NCBI GenBank assembly: GCA_020850225.1
Contig: JADZFD010000045.1
Span: 62,001 to 126,000, forward strand
Reading direction: 5' to 3'
Length of the DNA stretch: 64,000 nt
Source: Saprospiraceae bacterium
GTDB taxonomy: Bacteria > Bacteroidota > Bacteroidia > Chitinophagales > Saprospiraceae
Notes under the pieces: generated by a model
The model's input: the letters and a program-made list of their open reading frames with translations, nothing else
Told to the model about the DNA's origin: nothing
Databases searched by the model: none
In this document: one piece after another, positions 44,886-52,852 of the stretch
Numbering within the stretch: the first letter of the stretch is position 1
Layout: the number at the start of each line of letters is the position of its first letter
Translations under genes and position numbers: made by a program

Positions 44886-44919
44886 AGTAAAGAAGGTTAG
44901 TTTTCTGACCTTCTTTACT
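44886..44919 (+). other. Strong hairpin between ccoP and ccoG
   Basis: A perfect 12-bp stem AGTAAAGAAGGT/ACCTTCTTTACT (44886-44897 / 44908-44919), extendable inward by a few pairs. No T run follows, so it is a poor intrinsic terminator; it may set mRNA processing or stability between the structural subunits and ccoG. Confidence 0.6.
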
Positions 44920-44987
44920 ACTAAGCATACATTTACGACAACCAACTCCAAAATATTTTATTATTATTTCAAATTGATTAAAATTTT

Positions 44988-46490
44988 ATGGATGTAGATC
45001 AGTTTTATCAGATGGATGAGCAATTCAGAGATGAAATTGCAACTGTGGATAAAAGTGGAAAGCGTATATGGATATATCCCAAAAAACCAGGAGGTAAATT
45101 TACCATTTACCGTATTTGGCTGTCCTATTTCTATTTTATTGTTTTATTCGGGCTACCTTTTATTAAAGTTAATGGAGCTCCGTTTATGCTTTTCAATATT
45201 GTTGACAGAGAGTTTATAATATTTGGTATGCATTTCGGTCCGCAGGACTTTTATCTGTTTGCAATAGCGATGCTGATAATGCTGGTATTTATTATACTTT
45301 TTACTGTTGTTTTTGGAAGATTATTTTGCGGATGGATTTGTCCTCAAACGATTTTCATGGAACTCTTGTACAGGCGCATAGAGTATGCGATAGATGGAGA
45401 CCATAATGCACAAAGGAAGTTGGATAAATCTCCATGGAATACGGATAAAATCATCAAACGAGTAGTTAAGCATATTATATTTTTTGGTTTGGCTGTTATA
45501 ATAGCCAATACTTTTCTTGCCTATATTATTGGTCTGGATGAGGTAATAAAAATCATAAAAGAGCCCATATCTGATCATGTGAGTGGCTTTATATCCATGG
45601 TGATATTTTCTTTTGTATTTTATGCAGTATTTGCGAGATTAAGAGAACAGGTGTGTACTACTATCTGTCCTTATGGAAGATTACAGGGTGTCATGTTGGA
45701 TAACAAATCACTTGTAGTTGCTTATGATTTTGTACGGGGAGAGCCAAGAGGTAAACTGAAAAAAGCAAAGTCAATGCCTGCTCAGGTAGCAGACAATCCA
45801 TTATCTGTTTCTCATTCAGCCATTGTAACAACAGATCCAATGAGGGATTTTCTTGGAGTTGGACAAGAAAAGTTGGGAGACTGTATCGACTGCAGATTAT
45901 GTGTACAAGTATGTCCAACAGGTATAGATATACGCAATGGTACACAATTGGAATGTGTTAATTGTACTGCATGTATGGATGCCTGTGATGATGTCATGGA
46001 GAAAATCAGCAGACCTAAGGGACTTATCAGATTGGATAGTATAGAAGGAATCACCAAGGGAGAAAGAAAAATATTCAATTCGAGAACGATTGCTTATTCT
46101 ATTTTACTATTTGTATTAATTGTAGTTGAAATCCTTTTATTCAGTCTTAGATCAGATGTTGAAGTACTCTTTTTGCGTACAGGTGGTTTGCTGGCGCAGG
46201 AACAGGCCGATGGAATGGTTAGCAACCTGTACAATTATCAGTTAAGTAATAAAACATCCAAAGACATGCCACTTGAGTTTAAAATGATTGAACCGGTATC
46301 GGGTAGTTTTGAGGTAATAGGTGGCAAACAACCTAAGGTAGCAAAGAACAGTAATGCAAAGGGTACTGTATTTATTAAAATACCCGGAGATAATCTGAAA
46401 AGTGGTAAAAACAATATTGTTATAGGAATTTATTCTGATGGTAAACTTATTACAAAAGTTAAAACCACATTCTTTGGGCCTGTTAAATAA
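44988..46490 (+). CDS. ccoG: cbb3 oxidase accessory protein CcoG
   Basis: A 500-residue membrane ferredoxin. Several membrane helices include the conserved FGRLFCGWICPQTIFMELLYRRIE and the second Cys motif EQVCTTICPYGRLQG. Two [4Fe-4S] sites follow (GDCIDCRLCVQVCPTG and LECVNCTACMDACDDVM), then a C-terminal Ig-like IG_CcoG domain (TSKDMPLEFKMIE...). It is a Cu(II) reductase-like factor for copper delivery to CuB. It follows ccoP after a hairpin. Confidence 0.96.
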   Translation: MDVDQFYQMDEQFRDEIATVDKSGKRIWIYPKKPGGKFTIYRIWLSYFYFIVLFGLPFIKVNGAPFMLFNIVDREFIIFGMHFGPQDFYLFAIAMLIMLVFIILFTVVFGRLFCGWICPQTIFMELLYRRIEYAIDGDHNAQRKLDKSPWNTDKIIKRVVKHIIFFGLAVIIANTFLAYIIGLDEVIKIIKEPISDHVSGFISMVIFSFVFYAVFARLREQVCTTICPYGRLQGVMLDNKSLVVAYDFVRGEPRGKLKKAKSMPAQVADNPLSVSHSAIVTTDPMRDFLGVGQEKLGDCIDCRLCVQVCPTGIDIRNGTQLECVNCTACMDACDDVMEKISRPKGLIRLDSIEGITKGERKIFNSRTIAYSILLFVLIVVEILLFSLRSDVEVLFLRTGGLLAQEQADGMVSNLYNYQLSNKTSKDMPLEFKMIEPVSGSFEVIGGKQPKVAKNSNAKGTVFIKIPGDNLKSGKNNIVIGIYSDGKLITKVKTTFFGPVK

Positions 46491-46557
46491 ATTTTTACTA
46501 CAGCAATTAAACGAACTTCATGGCAGATGTTGTTGTTTTAATTTGAAACATTTTTAA

Positions 46558-47001
46558 ATGAGAATCAATTGGGGTACCGGTATAGGGATTTTTATAGTCG
46601 TATTTATTACTACGCTAGCCTATGTGTTATATAAATCCACTCAGTACAAAGAAAGTCTTGTAGTCGATAAATATTACGAAGAAGATCTTGCGTATCAGCA
46701 AGTTATGAATAAAAAACAAAATACAGCTGAGCTCCCTCAAAAGATAAAGTTAAAATATGCCGAAAGCGAAAAAAAAATTATTATAATATTTCCAACGGAT
46801 AGCTTACATAGCATAGAAGGTTCTATACTCATGTATAATCCTGTATCAGATAAGTTGGATGTTAAGTATGAATATAATTTAGGATTAGATTCAATGTATA
46901 TTATACCAACAGCTGATCTGAAAACAGGAAAATATCGAATAAAGATAGACTGGCAAAGAGGTGATAAAAAATACTATCAGGAAGATGTCATTTTAATTTA
47001 A
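46558..47001 (+). CDS. fixH: FixH-family cbb3 assembly protein
   Basis: A 147-residue protein with one N-terminal membrane helix (GTGIGIFIVVFITTLAYVLY), the DKYYEEDLAYQQVMNKKQN motif typical of FixH/CcoH, and a periplasmic beta domain ending KTGKYRIKIDWQRGDKKYYQE. It is required for cbb3 assembly in other bacteria. 67 nt after ccoG; safE follows 12 nt later. Confidence 0.92.
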   Translation: MRINWGTGIGIFIVVFITTLAYVLYKSTQYKESLVVDKYYEEDLAYQQVMNKKQNTAELPQKIKLKYAESEKKIIIIFPTDSLHSIEGSILMYNPVSDKLDVKYEYNLGLDSMYIIPTADLKTGKYRIKIDWQRGDKKYYQEDVILI

Positions 47002-47013
47002 AAATATTGTACA

Positions 47014-47712
47014 TTGTATTGGGTTGCCTTTTTGCTTGGATTTTTTGGAAGTTTACATTGTATCGGTATGTGTGGTCCATTAGCTTTGGCGGTTCATTCT
47101 TCCAAAAATCATACCGGTTGGGTTACCTTTTGGAACTCATTGCTTTATAATGCCGGAAGAACAACAGGCTATATTATGCTTGGTCTTTTATTCGGAATAG
47201 CAGGCAGTATAGTAGCTTTCAGTGGGGCGCAGAGGGTAATTTCCATAGTATTGGGTATTATCATGGTTTTGTTTTTTATATTTTCTGCCAATCCTGACCA
47301 ACTCATAGCCAGGTCTTTAGTATTGAAACGGTTTTATAGTAAGGTTACCGTCACATTAAGTAACCTACTTCATAAGAGCAAACGTATTCCAGTGTACTAT
47401 CTTGGAGTAGTAAATGGTTTTTTACCTTGTGGACTCGTGTACCTTGCTATCGCTGGCGCAATGTCGTTAGGCAATGTTTTTGGAAGTATGGGGTTTATGC
47501 TGTTCTTTGGTTTAGGAACTTTTCCTGGAATGATTGCTGTAGTTTTGTTACATCAGTCTGTCAATCAAAAACTACGGATATCTTTATCCAAACTTTACCC
47601 TTATATTAGTCTGGTAATGGGAATATATCTGATATACAGAGGATGGATGTCTAAACTACCTTTGGAACTGAATTTTTTTGAAGCACTTAAAAACCCGGTT
47701 ATGTGTCATTGA
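47014..47712 (+). CDS. Sulfite exporter TauE/SafE family membrane protein (cbb3-linked)
   Basis: A 232-residue protein with about six membrane helices. The start is TTG (47014); no ATG precedes the conserved block FLLGFFGSLHCIGMCGPLALAV. NGFLPCGLVYLAIAGA and GLGTFPGMIAVVLL are typical of the SafE-type copper-linked proteins found at the end of Bacteroidota cbb3 clusters. Its Cys and Met positions fit a role in copper handling or cbb3 assembly rather than sulfite export; this is inference from context. Confidence 0.88.
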   Translation: MYWVAFLLGFFGSLHCIGMCGPLALAVHSSKNHTGWVTFWNSLLYNAGRTTGYIMLGLLFGIAGSIVAFSGAQRVISIVLGIIMVLFFIFSANPDQLIARSLVLKRFYSKVTVTLSNLLHKSKRIPVYYLGVVNGFLPCGLVYLAIAGAMSLGNVFGSMGFMLFFGLGTFPGMIAVVLLHQSVNQKLRISLSKLYPYISLVMGIYLIYRGWMSKLPLELNFFEALKNPVMCH

Positions 47713-47747
47713 ATGTATTACATAGTGTATTTCAGCAATACATTCAA
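47709..47747 (+). other. Hairpin starting at the SafE stop codon
   Basis: The perfect 11-bp stem TTGAATGTATT/AATACATTCAA (47709-47719 / 47737-47747) includes the TGA stop. No T run follows; possible transcript end or stabiliser of the cco cluster. Confidence 0.5.
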
Positions 47748-47844
47748 TGAATCTTTAGAACACTAATGGTACATCAGGATTTTAGAATTTGAATTATCCG
47801 CTAAGAATCTCTTTATATCCTTCGGGGGTATTGTAATTTTTAAA

Positions 47845-47852
47845 TAACTTTG
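47845..47852 (+). promoter_or_regulatory. -7 box TAACTTTG directly before rlmN
   Basis: Exact TAnnTTTG match ending 4 nt before the rlmN ATG. If active, the transcript would be leaderless or nearly so. Confidence 0.5.
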
Positions 47853-47856
47853 CAAT

Positions 47857-48906
47857 ATGAATGCAAACAACAAATTGGATATTCGTAAACTTGATCTTGA
47901 TCAGATTAAAGAATTTGTCATATCCGCAGGTCAGCCAGCTTTTCGTGCCAAGCAGATTTATGAATGGCTTTGGCAAAAAGGTGAAACATCATTTGATGGA
48001 ATGAGTAACCTTTCTAAAGAATTCCGCGAAATATTAAAAAATCAGTTTGAGATTAGATCTATAAAGTTAGATACGATTCAACACAGTTTGGACGGTACCA
48101 TTAAAAGCAGATTTGAATTATATGATGGTCATAAGATAGAGTCGGTGCTCATACCTGTTCCTGTAGACCAGCGATTTACACTTTGTGTTTCCATTCAGGT
48201 GGGCTGCAGTTTATCCTGTAAATTCTGTGCTACCGGTCAGATGGAACGCATTAGAAATTTGGATGTAGCTGAAGTATATGATCAGTATGTCGAAGTGAAC
48301 AGACAATGTCTTGTAGCCTATGGTCATCCTTTGACCAACGTAGTATATATGGGTATGGGAGAACCATTGCTCAATTACAGCAATACTATGGCAAGTATAG
48401 ATAAACTAACAAGTCCGGAAGGCTTGAATATATCTCCTAAGCGTATAACTGTATCCACAGCAGGAATAGCCAAAATGATTAGACGTATGGCTGATGAAGA
48501 CACAAAAGTCAATTTGGCATTATCTCTCCATGCTGCTGACGATAAAAAGCGCAATATGATTATGCCTATTAATGAACAGAACAATCTGGAGGTACTTATG
48601 GAAGCACTCACATACTTCTATAAAAAAACAGGCAATAAGATTAGCTACGAATACATAGCATTTAAAAACTTCAATGACGGAATCGAAGATGCAAAGAACC
48701 TGGTCAGGTTGTGTAAATCTTTTCCGGTTAAAGTTAATATTATAGAATATAATCCTATCGCCGGATTGGATTTTGTCAAATCAGATGAAGACGCCATCAA
48801 CAAATTTGCCTTACATCTTCGTAAGAATGAAGTTATATGCACTATTAGAAGAAGCAGAGGTAAGGATATAGATGCAGCTTGTGGTCAGTTGGCCAATAAG
48901 GAGTAA
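47857..48906 (+). CDS. rlmN: 23S rRNA (adenine2503-C2)-methyltransferase RlmN
   Basis: A 349-residue radical-SAM enzyme that makes m2A2503 in 23S rRNA and m2A37 in tRNA. The N-terminal domain has FRAKQIYEWLWQKGETSFDGM; the cluster motif is CSLSCKFCATGQ; VVYMGMGEPLLNY, RITVSTAGIAKMIRRM and LALSLHAADDKKRN follow; the methylated catalytic Cys is near the end (EVICTIRRSRGKDIDAACGQL). Complete and of normal length. Confidence 0.97.
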   Translation: MNANNKLDIRKLDLDQIKEFVISAGQPAFRAKQIYEWLWQKGETSFDGMSNLSKEFREILKNQFEIRSIKLDTIQHSLDGTIKSRFELYDGHKIESVLIPVPVDQRFTLCVSIQVGCSLSCKFCATGQMERIRNLDVAEVYDQYVEVNRQCLVAYGHPLTNVVYMGMGEPLLNYSNTMASIDKLTSPEGLNISPKRITVSTAGIAKMIRRMADEDTKVNLALSLHAADDKKRNMIMPINEQNNLEVLMEALTYFYKKTGNKISYEYIAFKNFNDGIEDAKNLVRLCKSFPVKVNIIEYNPIAGLDFVKSDEDAINKFALHLRKNEVICTIRRSRGKDIDAACGQLANKE

Positions 48907-49305
48907 TAACACTATCAATATCATGCTGGTTTTTGTTAGAAATTATTGTCAAAATTCAGATAATTTGAAATTAATATGATAGTATATTACTGATTGCTTT
49001 CATTGTTTTTTACTAAACATCTATCCTATATCACGAAGAACATCAGGAAAAACACAGTATTTTATTCAATTTTTTTAACAACATCTAATAAAAAGCAAAC
49101 ATGTATTAACATGTGTTGATTAATAGTTTAATAAACATTTAAATTATACATGTCTCTATAATTGATTGTATATCAATCATATGCAATAAAATATGATTTG
49201 ATATAAAAAAACTGGAATGTGGAAAAAAACTTTTTTAAAAAAGGGTTAAGGCATGAAAATAACTCTATATTTACACCGTAATTTAATCCCGGACTTATCA
49301 CAATT
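48907..49305. other. Intergenic region upstream of the TPR protein
   Basis: This 399-bp, very AT-rich region contains short direct repeats of ACATGT near 49100 and an A-run/T-run hairpin-like stretch near 49225. No ORF, terminator or full-consensus promoter was seen; TATATTTA near 49265 is one base off the -7 box. Confidence 0.5.
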
Positions 49306-50706
49306 ATGGAAAACAAAGTTAAACGAGATTCAGCTTTTATTAATCTTTTATCAGAATTTGAAAGTAGATTTGAGCAGGGCGATATCGGATATCTTAACGA
49401 AAAAGTGTTAATACAGTTGGTAGATTATTATGAAGACGAATATCTTTATGATAAAGCTATTGAAGTGGTAGATATCGCAATCGAACAATATAAATACAGA
49501 TCAGATTTTTATATTATCAAGTCACGGATACAACTCAATCTTGGTCATATTGGCGACGCTTTGGATACGCTGAATATAGCTGAAAACATGGCGCCATATG
49601 AAAGAGAAATTCAGATGCTTAAAATCAGAATTTTTGCTATCAAAAAACAATTTGGTGATGCGTATAAAATCATTGAAGATTTAAAGGAAGGAGCAACAAA
49701 AGGAGATTATATCGATATATTAATCGGAGAGTCTTTCATACAGGAAAATATGAAGGACTACAATGGTATGTACGATACATTAGCAGCAGCAGTCCGTATA
49801 GATAGTAAGAATGAAGAAGCAATGGAGCGTGTATGGATAAGTGCTGAGCTTTCCAGAAGATATGAGGATAGCGTAATACTACATCAGGAAATTGTAGAAA
49901 ACGACCCGTACAACTATCAGGGTTGGTATAATCTCGGACACGGATATGTATGTATATGGGAGTATGAAAAAGCTATTGAAGCCCTGGAATATTCATTTAT
50001 TATTAATCCTGAATTTGAAAGTGCGTATCTTGATTGTGCGGACACATGCCGTCAGATAAAAGATTTTAATAAAGCACTTGAGATATATAACGAAGCATAC
50101 TATAAGTTCGGATCCAATCACGAACTTATGGTAAATATAGCACAGTGTTATATTTCTTTAAATCGTTGTGGCATTGCTAAACAGTGGTTGCTTAAAGCGA
50201 TAAAACTGGATGCATATAATGATGAAGCATATTACCTGTTGGGAGAGTGTTATGCATATGATAAAATATGGTACAATGCCATTAATGCTTACCATAAAGC
50301 TATCGAACTTGAGGTCAGAAGAGAAGAGTATTATCTGGGACTTGCAAAAGCATTTCTAGCTGTTGAAGATTATAACAAAGCCACTATAAATTTTCAGTTG
50401 GCAACTCAAACCGGACCCGAAGATACGCTTTATTGGAGAGAATATACCCGTTTTTTGATCAAAATGGGCTTACTCGATGAAGCAGAACAGGTATTGGAAG
50501 AAGCAGATGAATATACTTATGGTGCTGATTTGGTGTATTGTAAAGCCGCTATTTATTACTTATTAAAAGACAAGGCTGAATGCATGATTTTATTGGAAGA
50601 AGGACTTTCAGAAGATTATAGTACGCATCAGATTTTGTTTGAACTGGTACCTGAACTTCATTTAGATAAAGAAATATTGTCCATGATTAAATATTACGCA
50701 GAGTAA
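49306..50706 (+). CDS. Tetratricopeptide-repeat protein
   Basis: A 466-residue cytoplasmic protein made almost wholly of TPR-type helix pairs. Clear repeats include DDKAIEV-type pairs such as YNLGHGYVCIWEYEKAIEALE, SAYLDCADTCRQIKDFNKAL, AYYLLGECYAYDKIWYNAI and YYLGLAKAFLAVEDYNKATI. No signal peptide, enzymatic domain or membrane helix is visible. Probably a protein-interaction scaffold; partner unknown. Strong terminator downstream. Confidence 0.85.
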   Translation: MENKVKRDSAFINLLSEFESRFEQGDIGYLNEKVLIQLVDYYEDEYLYDKAIEVVDIAIEQYKYRSDFYIIKSRIQLNLGHIGDALDTLNIAENMAPYEREIQMLKIRIFAIKKQFGDAYKIIEDLKEGATKGDYIDILIGESFIQENMKDYNGMYDTLAAAVRIDSKNEEAMERVWISAELSRRYEDSVILHQEIVENDPYNYQGWYNLGHGYVCIWEYEKAIEALEYSFIINPEFESAYLDCADTCRQIKDFNKALEIYNEAYYKFGSNHELMVNIAQCYISLNRCGIAKQWLLKAIKLDAYNDEAYYLLGECYAYDKIWYNAINAYHKAIELEVRREEYYLGLAKAFLAVEDYNKATINFQLATQTGPEDTLYWREYTRFLIKMGLLDEAEQVLEEADEYTYGADLVYCKAAIYYLLKDKAECMILLEEGLSEDYSTHQILFELVPELHLDKEILSMIKYYAE

Positions 50707-50756
50707 TACATATTTATCAGGATTTCCAAAAGTTACTCTTTTAATAACCAAGACTG

Positions 50757-50796
50757 AAGAGCAATCTTATCCATAGGGTAGGATGCTCTTTTTTTG
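50757..50796 (+). terminator. Rho-independent terminator of the TPR gene
   Basis: Stem AAGAGCA/TGCTCTT (50757-50763 / 50784-50790), with further inner pairing of ATCTTATCC and GGTAGGAT, is followed by TTTTTTG. Confidence 0.85.
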
Positions 50797-50854
50797 TTTA
50801 TTTAATATTATGTTTTTTGGATAAAAAAGTATATAGTTTATCTGATAAAAGTAT

Positions 50855-50862
50855 TACCTTTG
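50855..50862 (+). promoter_or_regulatory. -7 box TACCTTTG of the ccm operon
   Basis: Exact TAnnTTTG match 17 nt before the ccmB ATG; a transcript from here would have a leader of about 10 nt. No TTG at the -33 position. Confidence 0.55.
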
Positions 50863-50879
50863 ACTTGAACTTTTAGGTA

Positions 50880-51536
50880 ATGAATGTCGTAAGAGTCAAA
50901 GATATCTTCGTTAAGGAATTATCAGTAGATTTCAGGATGCAATATGCTTTGGCAAGTATCTTTTTATTTGCAGCAACCATTGTGTTTGTAATATACAAGT
51001 CATTTAACAATATCAATCCACGTGAATGGGTAATTATGCTGTGGGTGATTATGCTGTTTGCTGCACTGAATGCTATTGTCAAAAGTTTTCTTCAGGAAAA
51101 AAAAGAAACATATCTCTACTACTATACACTATTTAATCCGATTGACTTATTAATAGCCAAATTGGTATATAATTTTGTATTTCTGGTTAGTTTATTGACA
51201 GTGATAATCCTGATAATGACATTTTTTTCAGGTTTTCCTGTAAAAGATTTAGGACTTTTTACTTTAGGTTCCTTGCTGGGTATTGCTGGTATCTCAGTGG
51301 TATTTACCTTTGTTTCCATTATGTCCTCCTCAGGAGGAGGTCATTCAACATTGATGTCAATTCTTGCATTACCGCTGGTTCTTCCCATCTTATTGTTACT
51401 ATTGAAAATTTCAACTGTTAGTGTACGCTTGATTGTGGATACCAGCGTTGGTAATGATGTTATGTTGTTATTGGGTGTAGATTGTATTTTGTTAGGTGCC
51501 GTATTCATGTTGTTTCCAATGTTATGGCGAAGTTAA
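50880..51536 (+). CDS. ccmB: Haem exporter membrane protein CcmB
   Basis: A 218-residue protein with six membrane helices, the ABC-transporter permease of cytochrome c maturation system I. VRVKDIFVKELSVDFRMQYALASIFLF, EKKETYLYYYTLFNPIDLLIAKLVYNF and the glycine-rich SSSGGGHSTLMSILALPLVLPI are CcmB landmarks. The ATPase CcmA is not in the window. First gene of ccmB-ccmC-ccmD. Confidence 0.93.
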   Translation: MNVVRVKDIFVKELSVDFRMQYALASIFLFAATIVFVIYKSFNNINPREWVIMLWVIMLFAALNAIVKSFLQEKKETYLYYYTLFNPIDLLIAKLVYNFVFLVSLLTVIILIMTFFSGFPVKDLGLFTLGSLLGIAGISVVFTFVSIMSSSGGGHSTLMSILALPLVLPILLLLLKISTVSVRLIVDTSVGNDVMLLLGVDCILLGAVFMLFPMLWRS

Positions 51537-51555
51537 TAATTTAAATAGGTAAGAC

Positions 51556-52614
51556 ATGAAGATAAAAGGTATGTGGTGGAAAACATTGGGCGTAATAATA
51601 TTTATATACGTCCTGACAGGCGGTATGCTGGTACCTTTGAAATCGGGTATACTCCATACAACGCCTTCCTCAGCTAAATGTGGTACCACGGTTAATATCG
51701 ATATTACTGGTTATAATACGCATTTTTCTTCTGCAAAAAATATCAGAGCCTGGCTAAAAGCAGATTCTGTCCACGCTATTCAGGCAGTAGAAGTAAAACC
51801 GGTTGATGAAATCAAATCAGTAGTAACGTTTCACATTCCCGATGCATTACCAACACCTGACAAAACACAGCCATTGACCCTGATAATGGATAATGAACTC
51901 GATGGTATATTCGTTCAACCCAATGCTATATTTGTAACGATGGCTGATACGGTAAGCGCAAACGGAGCATTATGGAAGTCTTCCAACCTCAATAATTTTA
52001 GTCAGGTTGACCAATTCGTTTTTCCTTACCGGAATATATTACATGAAACAATCAGGAATATCTTCTTTCATGTAGCCTTGTGGTTTGCCATGTTTATATT
52101 ATTGATAGCTGGTGTATACTATGCCATTCTATATATCCGTACTAAAGACTATATCTACGATATTAAATCATCATCTTATACCAAGATAGCCGTATTGTAC
52201 GGATTGTTGGGTCTTGCAACAGGGTCTGTTTGGGCAAAGTTCACGTGGAATACTTTTTGGACAGATGATGTTAAACTCAATATGACAGCAGTAACAATCC
52301 TGATTTACCTTGCATATCTGGTACTTCGAAGTACTTTTACCGACACCGACAGACGTGCCAAAATGTCATCAGCATACAATATTTTTGCATTTGTAGCGAT
52401 GATTCCCTTACTTTTTGTAATACCGAGAATGGCAGATAGTCTACATCCCGGAAACGGCGGTAATCCTGCTTTAGGAGGTGAAGATTTGGATCATACACTC
52501 AGGATGTTCTTTTATCCTGCAGTGATTGCACTTGCGTTACTGGGTACATGGATGGCTCAGCTTACTATAAGATATGAGCACTTAAAAGAAAAATATTTTG
52601 AAAAACATAATTGA
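51556..52614 (+). CDS. ccmC: Haem-handling protein CcmC with an extra periplasmic domain
   Basis: A 352-residue protein, longer than ordinary CcmC (about 220-250). TM1 (LGVIIFIYVLTGGMLVPL) is followed by an insert of roughly 120 residues with a beta-rich look (KCGTTVNIDITGYNTHF ...). The CcmC core then resumes with IFFHVALWFAMF (haem-ligand His, about residue 172), the tryptophan-rich GSVWAKFTWNTFWTDD and SLHPGNGG (second His, about 297). It presents haem to CcmE in the periplasm. 19 nt after ccmB. Confidence 0.92.
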   Translation: MKIKGMWWKTLGVIIFIYVLTGGMLVPLKSGILHTTPSSAKCGTTVNIDITGYNTHFSSAKNIRAWLKADSVHAIQAVEVKPVDEIKSVVTFHIPDALPTPDKTQPLTLIMDNELDGIFVQPNAIFVTMADTVSANGALWKSSNLNNFSQVDQFVFPYRNILHETIRNIFFHVALWFAMFILLIAGVYYAILYIRTKDYIYDIKSSSYTKIAVLYGLLGLATGSVWAKFTWNTFWTDDVKLNMTAVTILIYLAYLVLRSTFTDTDRRAKMSSAYNIFAFVAMIPLLFVIPRMADSLHPGNGGNPALGGEDLDHTLRMFFYPAVIALALLGTWMAQLTIRYEHLKEKYFEKHN

Positions 52615-52621
52615 TAGTTCA

Positions 52622-52852
52622 ATGAAAAGCACAGCGAATCATATAAAATGGATATTCAGTTTTCTTCTGAATATAATATTACTCTCTCAGGTACACGCAC
52701 AGGGTGATAGTCTTGACTTTTTGCGAAGTACAGGTAAAATATATACTGTAGTGGCAGTAATTGTAATAATATTTATAGGTATAGTAATGTATCTGTACCG
52801 AATCGACAATAAACTAACTAAATTAGAAAATCAATTTAAAAATGAGCAGTAA
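52622..52852 (+). CDS. ccmD: CcmD-like small membrane protein
   Basis: Start set at ATG 52622 (MKSTANHIKW) rather than the track's TTG at 52598, which overlaps ccmC. 76 residues. An N-terminal signal-like segment (WIFSFLLNIILLSQVHAQ) is followed by one transmembrane helix (IYTVVAVIVIIFIGIVMYLYRID) and a charged coiled end (NKLTKLENQFKNEQ). Its position after ccmC matches the CcmD slot. It overlaps the glutamate dehydrogenase start by 11 nt. Confidence 0.78.
   Translation: MKSTANHIKWIFSFLLNIILLSQVHAQGDSLDFLRSTGKIYTVVAVIVIIFIGIVMYLYRIDNKLTKLENQFKNEQ

Noticed and set aside
49080-49250. Possible CRISPR-like repeats (ACATGT, ATATGA runs)
   Set aside because: Repeats are 6-8 bp, unevenly spaced and explained by AT-rich composition.
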